Part shown: one piece after another, positions 1 through 7,900 of the stretch
Layout of the letters: the number at the start of each line of letters is the position of its first letter
Position numbering within the stretch: the first letter of the stretch is position 1
Source: Clostridiales bacterium
Lineage (GTDB): Bacteria; Bacillota; Clostridia; Oscillospirales; JAAYXM01
Length of the DNA stretch: 10,176 bases
Assembly: GCA_012515925.1 (NCBI GenBank)
Contig: JAAYXM010000067.1
Coordinates: forward strand, 1-10,176
Direction: 5' to 3'
Notes under the pieces: generated by a model
Told to the model about the DNA's origin: nothing
The model's database searches: none
Seen by the model: only the letters and a program-made list of their open reading frames with translations
Position numbers and translations under genes: made by a program

Positions 1-798
1 GTTATAGTACTGCGTCGTTATGCGCGCGTGGGGCAGATTGTATTCCGCGTAGGGATATGTCACAATTCTGTCCGTATAAACCTCGGAATAGGCGTTTTGC
101 GTAAGCTGCAGTATGCTTGAGAATTTTATATCCTCCGGGAACGCAAGCCGGGTAGTGGCTAAAAAAACCTCGCCCTCAGCGAAACCGGCGGTCATCGGGT
201 AGTTTTCCTTTGTAACAAATATCCTGTCTTCAAACGCGTCGTCCAGCAAGAGCCCGACGATTTCGCATTTTATATCCGTGTGCGTCTTTTCCATCGCGCC
301 CCTGTGGTCAAGCCCGTTATCCATGCAATACTGTATGTATTGACAAATCACGTCCGTTATATGCACATGGGTGCCATCGTCTGTTTTCGGGTAGTTTACG
401 GGCTCCTTCGTGGTAGCGGTGAAGCTATAGCCCTTATCAAGCAGGGTTTTTATCATGCCCTCCTTAGGGTACTTTTCCCGATATTTGCCCTCGGTCCCGT
501 TTTCTATAAGCGCCAAATGCCCGTTGTTGCTGATAAACGGGTGCGCCCAGGCGTCCGTGTCCCCGCCTCCGTTAGGGCGGGTGTGTATAAATCCTATGTT
601 TCCGGGAAAATCCGCCGCCCCGGTCATGGCGCAAAGGGTGTCCGTGTCGCCTGCTACCTTTGCGTAATGGATTTTTCCGTCATGAATTGTGGCAATGCCG
701 GTATAGTACCCTCCCGCAAAACCTTCCTCGCGTTTCATCATGTCGATGAGAACGGGCGCCGCGCGCCTTGTGCCGATGTAGCCTGCGATGTTACACAA
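1..798 (-). CDS. Class II glutamine amidotransferase (Ntn-type), partial, TTG start
   Basis: This reading frame is open for 266 codons and leaves the window at its left edge, so the C-terminus is missing. The start is TTG at 798-796. It has GGAGAG at 811-806, seven bases upstream, and the next codon is Cys, giving the N-terminal MCNIAGYIG expected of the class II family, in which Cys2 becomes the N-terminal nucleophile after Met removal. No ATG lies near this position. Further family marks are HTR at residues 72-74, AHPF at 85-88 and NG at 100-101 (the oxyanion-hole pair in GlmS and PurF). Such domains release ammonia from glutamine and pass it to a synthase domain. The visible part resembles the GlmS-like glutaminase domain to about residue 225, and no sugar isomerase (SIS) domain is visible before the edge. 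The gene lies 13 bases after the AraC gene and is probably co-transcribed with it. The acceptor substrate is unknown; a stand-alone GlmS-like or amino-sugar enzyme is possible. Confidence 0.85.
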   Translation of the reverse strand, partial: MCNIAGYIGTRRAAPVLIDMMKREEGFAGGYYTGIATIHDGKIHYAKVAGDTDTLCAMTGAADFPGNIGFIHTRPNGGGDTDAWAHPFISNNGHLALIENGTEGKYREKYPKEGMIKTLLDKGYSFTATTKEPVNYPKTDDGTHVHITDVICQYIQYCMDNGLDHRGAMEKTHTDIKCEIVGLLLDDAFEDRIFVTKENYPMTAGFAEGEVFLATTRLAFPEDIKFSSILQLTQNAYSEVYTDRIVTYPYAEYNLPHARITTQYYN

Positions 799-805
799 AT
801 TGCAA

Positions 806-811
806 CTCTCC
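806..811 (-). promoter_or_regulatory. Ribosome binding site deciding the TTG start of the amidotransferase
   Basis: GGAGAG on the minus strand directly follows the TAA stop of the AraC gene (814-812) and stands seven bases before TTG at 798. The overlapping GTG at 797-795 is excluded because its next codon is a stop. Confidence 0.75.
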
Positions 812-1672
812 TTAAATATATTTTTCCTTTATGCTCTGCTGCAGCCGCTTTCTGTATTCGAGCGGGGTTATACCGTGTTTTGCCTTAAACAGCCTGCTGA
901 ACGAGTTCTGGCTTTTAAACCCCAGCCTTTCGGAAATCTGGAATGCCGCCAGGCTTGTGTATTCAAGCATGTTCTGGGCATAGGACAGTCTTACGTTGTT
1001 TACGTAGTCTGAAGGCGTTATGCCGAAAACCTGTTTGAATTTTTTCGAAAAATATGCGGGCTCCATGCACATTATCCTTGCCATATTGTCCCGGGATATA
1101 TTTTCCATGTAATGCCCCTGAATATAGTCGAGAAGCGGTGAAAATCTGCTTTTATCCGATTCCGTCGAGGCGGAGTAATTGGGTATTGCCTTGGTGTCAT
1201 GGTGTTTAAAGGACAGCCTTTTAAGCATCACCAGCAGCTCGTAGACCTTTAAAAACATAAGGGAATCGTTTGCGCTTTTTTTGAATTCGTCGTGAATCGT
1301 GTGCAGCAGGTTAAAAATAAACATTTTATCGTCAAAAATAACACTTGGAACCATCGCGAGCATTTCTTCCAGTTCGGGGTTTTTTAAATAAAACTTAAGC
1401 TCTATGAAATTGGAAACCTCTTTTATATTAAATGTATGAATTATATTAGGACGCATGATATACAGGCTGTTCTTCCTGACAGGGTGAGGCGTATGGTCGA
1501 TTTCAAGCTCGGAGTCTCCCTCGTCCAACGCATAGGATAACTGATAAAAGCTGTGCGAGTGACCGCTGCTGTTTAAAAAAAACGAATTATTGCCCGTGCC
1601 GGAGGCCGAGCCGCTGAATGTAATAAAGTAGCATTCAAGAACATTTATGCCGAAGTTATTCAACCAACTCAC
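812..1672 (-). CDS. AraC-family transcriptional regulator
   Basis: The product (286 residues) is a soluble one-component regulator of the AraC/XylS family. The N-terminal half looks like a cupin sugar-sensing domain: GHSHSFYQLSY at about 37-47 and MRPNIIHTF at 73-81. The C-terminal hundred residues form the double helix-turn-helix, with the first recognition region around 193-214 (SRDNMARIMCMEPAYFSKKFKQ) and the second around 243-264, ending in the signature GFKSQNSFSRLFKAKHGITPLEYR. No membrane segment is seen. The start used here is GTG at 1672. A TTG three codons later (1663) has a better-placed GGGGTGAG (1675-1668) and may be the real start; no ATG occurs before codon 73. The gene is divergent from the polysaccharide lyase and lies just upstream of the amidotransferase, so it is probably the sugar-responsive activator of this locus. 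The ligand is unknown. Confidence 0.93.
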   Translation of the reverse strand: MSWLNNFGINVLECYFITFSGSASGTGNNSFFLNSSGHSHSFYQLSYALDEGDSELEIDHTPHPVRKNSLYIMRPNIIHTFNIKEVSNFIELKFYLKNPELEEMLAMVPSVIFDDKMFIFNLLHTIHDEFKKSANDSLMFLKVYELLVMLKRLSFKHHDTKAIPNYSASTESDKSRFSPLLDYIQGHYMENISRDNMARIMCMEPAYFSKKFKQVFGITPSDYVNNVRLSYAQNMLEYTSLAAFQISERLGFKSQNSFSRLFKAKHGITPLEYRKRLQQSIKEKYI

Positions 1673-1708
1673 CCCACTTTTTATTTAACGCGGTTAATTG
1701 TTTTCTTG

Positions 1709-1737
1709 AGCATACATTATTTAGAATGTCCCGTCAA
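1709..1737 (-). promoter_or_regulatory. Sigma-A-type promoter of the AraC-amidotransferase operon
   Basis: Read on the minus strand, the -35 box is TTGACG (1737-1732, five of six to consensus) and the -10 box is TATGCT (1714-1709, four of six), with a 17-base spacer. Transcription would start near 1702, giving a leader of about 30 bases before the GTG at 1672. Confidence 0.65.
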
Positions 1738-1912
1738 TGCCGCGGATGAAAGCCGCCCTCGAACGGGCTTCACACTATATGCCGATAGCCCCCGATGCCG
1801 CGCAAATTGCGGCTCCGCATATTATATATTCCGTTAAGACATTTATAGCGCTTTTGAGATATCCTGTCAACTCCGCGGACATTTTAGGTATAATTAATGA
1901 CACAAAATTATA

Positions 1913-1941
1913 TTCAATGCATAAATTAAACAGGCTATAAT
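1913..1941 (+). promoter_or_regulatory. Candidate promoter of the lyase operon
   Basis: A perfect -10 box TATAAT (1936-1941) lies 17 bases after a weak -35 box TTCAAT (1913-1918). Transcription from it would begin about 1948, some 25 bases before the start codon. A weak -35 box is common at promoters that need an activator, which fits the divergent AraC gene. A second perfect TATAAT at 1889-1894 has no good -35 box; CTGTCA at 1864-1869, with a 19-base spacer, is the best seen. Confidence 0.45.
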
Positions 1942-1959
1942 ATAACCAGTATGGGGTTT

Positions 1960-1964
1960 GGAGG
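1960..1964 (+). promoter_or_regulatory. Ribosome binding site of the lyase gene
   Basis: GGAGG stands eight bases before ATG at 1973. It fixes that ATG as the start instead of the in-frame TTG at 1958, which would overlap the site and add five residues ahead of a normal signal peptide. Confidence 0.85.
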
Positions 1965-1972
1965 TTATTATT

Positions 1973-4900
1973 ATGAAAAAAGCCAAAAGAATTATATCTC
2001 TGCTGTTAACACTGGCGCTGGTTATCGGACTTGCACCGTCTGTTTCGTTTGCCGGGGAGTCCTCCCAGCGGAACACATATAGCTTCAGCTATTATGCGTT
2101 CAACCGGAATTTTCTCGACACGCATCTTGGTGACGGTACGGTTGTGGCGATTAATGCCGCGGTTAAAGCGGATATGACGTACGAATCGATAGATCCGGCG
2201 TCATCCTCACCGTGGGAGCTTTTTGAGTATGTAACGAACAACGGCTCGGCAAAGGGTTCCCTGTATGACCGTCAGATCATGCTGCAGGGCGACTACGCCC
2301 AGGGCTTTTACGTAGCCTTTAAGATAAGGATTTCAAGAGCGGGCGCTTACAAGGCGGATACGGTATGTGACAAGGGCCCGTATTCAGGCGATGTAAGCGT
2401 TTATCTGGATAAGTTCACAACCGATACGGCAAGCGTTATGATTCCTGACAATATAATAAGCGGCTTTGACCAATACAATCCGAGTCTGAAAAAAGACGCG
2501 GTATACGATATGGGCAAGCTCTACTTTGACGAGCCCGGTGACTATCTGCTTGTGTACGAGATGAAGGCAAACGAAAACACAAGCGAGTATTCGTCCGGCA
2601 GGATGTTTATGTATATAAACTCCTTCAGCCTGTCTTATTTGCAGTATTCCAACGCCACGGCGTTTTATTCGTTTAAGAGTACGGCCCTCGGCAGCAGCGA
2701 GATTATACGCGGGCTGTCGGACGGTTATACCGATTACACGCATATTGTTCCGTCTCTCTCCGATAACTGGGCATACGCGGGCAGAAGCGCGAACATGGAA
2801 TTCGACCTAAACGCCACGACAAAATACACAATCGCCCAGGACAAAAAAACGGCGTTATACTGGGCGGCGCTTAAAATACAGGTGCCGAAGGCGGGAAGCT
2901 ACGACGTCAGGCTCAAAACATATCAAAATAATACATCCACGGTGAGCTTTGACGTATATATTATCCCGTTTACACCTGATGTGACGGGCGCCGTGGATTC
3001 CCTCGGCGCGGATAGCCTTATCGGGTATGTGGACGGTGAAAACAGTACGGGCGAGGATATTACCGACGATGTGGGGTCGTTCACCGCGGATAGCGCGGGA
3101 GACTACATAGTAGTATTCAAGGCACGCGCGCAAAACCCCGGCTACACTTCGGGCACTCACTATATGTATCTTATTTCGCTGGAGCTTGACGGCGTTACAA
3201 ACTATGTCCCGACTAACAAGCTTGAGCGAATCGAGGTGTTTGCCGGCAAATCCGAACTCAGAATCGGGGAAACCGCCGGCATAACCCTGAGGGCATATAA
3301 CGATATGAACGCGGAGCTTGATTTGGCGGACGCCGAAATCGGATACACAAGCTCCGACGAAGACATAGCCGCGGTTTCCGACGGTATAATTACCGCGACG
3401 GGCGCGGGTACGGCAAATATAAGCGTGTCCGTTACAATCGGCGGCGTTTCCAAAACAGACTCTTTGCAGATAACCGTTTCCGACGAAGCATACGAGCCGC
3501 TCTCCTACTCGAACCACACCATAGATTTAAACTTAAACTGTACGGCGCAGAGTGAGAGCGCGACCTTGCGCAACCTGTCGGATTACAATGATTACTCCAG
3601 GGTGAACACAAATGTTTCGGATAAGTGGGCGTATGCCGGCAGGGGCACGTCAATTGACATATATGCCACGGCGAACTACTTGATTGCGCAGCAGCGGGAT
3701 ACAATCAACGGTTTATGGATTGCCGTCATGTTCGAGGTGCCGGAAAAGGGTATTTATGACGTAAAAATCGAAAACTACAAGAATACTACAACCACCTGTA
3801 CTTACGACGCCTATATCATTCCCTATACGGAAGACATTCAGGGCGCGGTTAATTCGTTAAACGAAGGCAGCCGTCTGGGAACGGTTGCCGGCGAGGGCTC
3901 ACAATACGTAATTGACAGACTGAGAAGCTTTTCGGCGGACAGCGCCGGCGATTATGTCCTGATTATAAAGGCAACAAAGGCAAACCAGGGCTATACAAGC
4001 GGCACACACTACATTTATCCGAAACGCCTGATGCTCAACGGATACGAAAAGTATGTGGATTTGCATGTGGGCGAAACCGATTTATGGCTTGGAATGGAGA
4101 CCGATATATCCGCGAAGGTAATGGATATTAACGGTGGGACCTGGCTTGATTCCGACATTGAGTACATGATAGAGCAAAGCGGCGATGCGGTATCAATCTC
4201 CGACGGAAAGCTGATTACGGAGGAAATCGGGCAGGCCCGGGTTTCGGCAAGAATCTCTCTGGACGGAGTTTCATATATCGAAAGCCAACCTGTAACAATC
4301 GCGGTTTCCGAGCCGCCGCATCCGGATGTATTTAAAATTCTTACGTCAAGCAGATTAAAGCCGGGTGACAGCGCGCAAATCACGGGTTTGCTTCTATACA
4401 GCAGGGCATTGACCCACGAAGTCGACGCGGAGGATATAGAGTTTGAGCTGTCCGCGGAGGACGTTGTGGCAATCGAGGGCGCAACGCTTATCGCCCTTGC
4501 GCCGGGCAAGGTATACATCACGGGTAAAACCGTGTTCGAGGGCATCGAATACACAAGCGAGCCCGTTAAGGTAGTTGTATATGACGAAACCGCGCTTAGC
4601 GGCAAAACATCGTCCGTAATTTATACCGACGAGCGCCGCGCCGCGCTTGCCGCAAACGCTAAAAAATACTCATGGATTCAGAAAACCGCGAACAACGCGA
4701 TTAATGCCAGTCAGAAGTATTTAAATATAGATAACACTATCTGGAACCTTGTGGTAGCGGAAGGCTTGCCCCGATATAAATACGCGAGCAAGAGAAACGA
4801 CCCGGACAATGTAAGATGCAGATACTGCGGGGTGGACCTGCGGGAGAAATACAGCCTGTACCCGTGGAGAATCAGTGTGTTAAGCCGCCCATGGAAAGTC

Positions 4901-7900
4901 CAGTGCCCTGACTGCAGGCGCGTATTTCCGTCAAACGATTTCGAAAAATACTACAAGCTGGGGTTAAACGAGCACGGAGTTTTTGACAAAGACCTTGCTG
5001 CCGCAAGAAACGAGGAGCTAAAGGAAACCGGACATAACGGCTACCTCTATAATAACCTCTACCCCGAAAAGGGCGAGGGTTGGGGCGTGGACGACGGATT
5101 CGGGTACGTGACGGGCTACGTATATCCGAACGGCACCGCCGAAAGTCATAATTACATAGCGTATTACCTGCATTTCGGATTATGGTCGTATCAAAGCTCG
5201 GCGAGCGAGAGCGTTTTATATACCGGAATGGAAAACCTTATGAACGCCTATTTGTATACGGGCGAAATCAAGTACGGCAGAGTCGGCGCGATTATGCTCG
5301 ACAGGATAGCGGATTTGTACCCCGATTTTCACTTTAACATGTGGAACAGCTGGAGAGGCGGCGGCGGGGAATACGGCACCGTAAGCGACAATATCTGGTC
5401 AATAGCTAACGCGCAGCTTTACGCAAAGGCATATGACGCGTTCTATCCGGCGTTTGACGACCCGTACGTTATCAGGTTCCTTTCTGAAAAAGCGGAGGGG
5501 TTCAAGCTCGACAACCCGAAATCCTCCGCCGGTCTGATTCGCAAGAACATCGAGGACAATATACTGAGGGCAACCTTCGAGGACGCCCGTGATTCCATAT
5601 TGCGCGGCAACTTCGGCATGGTTGTGACCGCGGTCGGGCTTTCGGCGGTGGTGCTTGACACCCAGCCCGAGACGGATTATTGGCTTGCCTGGAATATGGC
5701 GCCCGAGCTGCCGGACGCGACAACCGGAACGAAAAACAATACGGGCGGCAACATATTGACGCAAATCATAGATGTAGTCGACCGTGACGGCAACGGCAAC
5801 GAAGGCGCGGTGAGCTATAACCGCGGCTGGGTATCTAACCTTATAGAGCTCGCCGAAACCATCGCGGACTACGCGCCGGATTCGGAATTTAATATGTATA
5901 ACATTCCCAAGTTTCAGAAAATGTTTACAGCCCAGATTCCGTTAACCATAGCCAATTCCTATACGCCCAATACCGGCGATACCGGGCACTTGCTGTTCTC
6001 AAGCATAATAACACCGGATATAAGCGAGCTTAAGCGCGCGTTTATGCGTACCCGCGATACCGAAATCGCCAAGCTCCTTTATAAGCTTAACGGCGATAAG
6101 ACGGACGGGCTGTACAGCAACGATTGGGACAGCGACCCCACAAGCATACAGCGCGAAATCCAGGCTATCATCGACGAGCAAGGCGAGTTTGACGTAAAAA
6201 GCAATATGCTGCCGGGCTATGGCTTCGCGTCCATACAGACGGGCGAGAAATTCGATACCGTCGGTGTCGGAAACGCGAGAAACACCCATCGGGGTTTCTA
6301 TATGGATTTCGGCCCCACCAACTACGGGCACGGACATAAGGATATGTTCAACCTCGGGATTCATGCGTACGGTTTAAATATCGCGCCGGATTTAGGCTAT
6401 CCCGAGCAGACCGGACACCAGCCGCACAGAAAGCAGTGGGTCGCGGCGTCTCTGAGTCATAACACGCTGATAGTCGACGGGGAGGAGCCCGACGATGAAA
6501 CAGGCTATCCGGAGGAGCCTATAGATTTCCCGGCGACACCGATTCATTACGACGGCGACGGTAAGGTTCAGCTGATTGATCTGGAATGCGACAAGGTATA
6601 CGATACCGCGGATATATACAGGCGCACGATGGTCATGGTCGACGTTAACGATGAAATAAGCTACGGAGTGGATTTCTTCAAGGTAAAGGGCGGCAAGGAC
6701 CACCTGTATACTTTCCACGCCCTGTCACAGGAAATAGCGGATACCGAAAACCTGAATCTGACCGGACAGGTTGACGAAAACGGCAATTACGTCGGCTCTT
6801 ATGCCGGACCCGACGCGCAATGGGGCGAAGACCCGAACAGCCCGAACGTAAGCGTTTATAAAACGCAATACCTGCGCGGCGCCACATGGCTTAACAACAT
6901 AGACCGCGACGCAAACGCCGGCAATAATTTCGCGGTCGACTTTAAGATACGGGATTTCAACTATGTGCTGTATGAGCCGTTCGCGTTGAATTTAAGGCTG
7001 ACCATGGTAAACGATTTTTCCGGCGTTGATGTGGCGATAGCCGACAGCTATCCGCCCAACAGGTCGGGCAACCCGAGACCGCTGAAGCAGATGCTGGTGC
7101 GCAGAAGGGGCGAGGATTTAGACAGCCTGTTTACGACGGTATACGAGCCGTATAATAAAAACTCGCGTTACATCGAAAGCATCGGGAACGCCGAATGTAC
7201 GCTGACACAGGGCGAGCTTGGACCCGACGACTCCGTCAAGGCGGTAAAAATAACCCATAAGAACGGCAGAACCGACTATATCGTGTATTCGACAAACAAC
7301 AACATAACCGTTGATATTGACGGGAAATTCGAATTCAGAGGATTTGTCGGCGTATATACGCTGATTGACGGAATCAATACATACAGCTATATATGCGACG
7401 GAGAAACAATAGGCGGAAACTCCGGTATAAAGCCGGCGTATACGGGCGTTGTCGAGGGCTTTTCATACGGCATGACAAAATCAAACCATATTGACGTGGC
7501 AATGGACACGGCCGCGGACACCGGGGATATAACCGGCAGGTTTATCCATGTGGAGAACGGCAAGGACATGAATGCCGTTTATCAGATAAAGGGGGTTAGC
7601 AGCCTCGGCGGCGGCAAATACAGAATAGATATAGGCGACGTTACGCTTATCAACAGCTATGTGAACTCGCAGAAACCGGACCTCGGATATGTATACAATA
7701 TCGCAAACGGCCAGAGGTTCAGAATTCCGCTGTCGATGGAATTCGATTCATCGCCGGTGTTTATCGGAGTACCTGAAAAAAACGTTGACGCGGGTTCGAG
7801 GATCAGCGTAAGCGTATCGGCGTCAAGCCCGCTGGGGTTACCCGTCATCTATAAACCCGCCATACTGCCGCGAGGCGCGTCCTTTGACCCGGAGAGCCGT

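Larger units (their letters stand above)
1673..1972. other. Divergent intergenic control region
   Basis: These 300 bases separate the AraC gene from the lyase gene. They hold the AraC promoter, two TATAAT boxes facing the lyase, two GC-rich hairpins (1755-1768 and 1797-1813) and an AT-rich inverted repeat (1889-1912). A 67-codon open frame at 1737-1940 lacks a ribosome binding site and protein-like composition and is not called. No tRNA, riboswitch or terminator was recognised. Confidence 0.7.

Noticed and set aside
280..1012. Plus-strand open frames across the amidotransferase and the end of the AraC gene
   Set aside because: They lie antisense to genes with clear family motifs and have no ribosome binding site or protein-like composition.
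1737..1940. A 67-codon plus-strand open frame in the divergent control region
   Set aside because: It begins inside the AraC promoter -35 box, has no ribosome binding site, and shows no recognisable motif.
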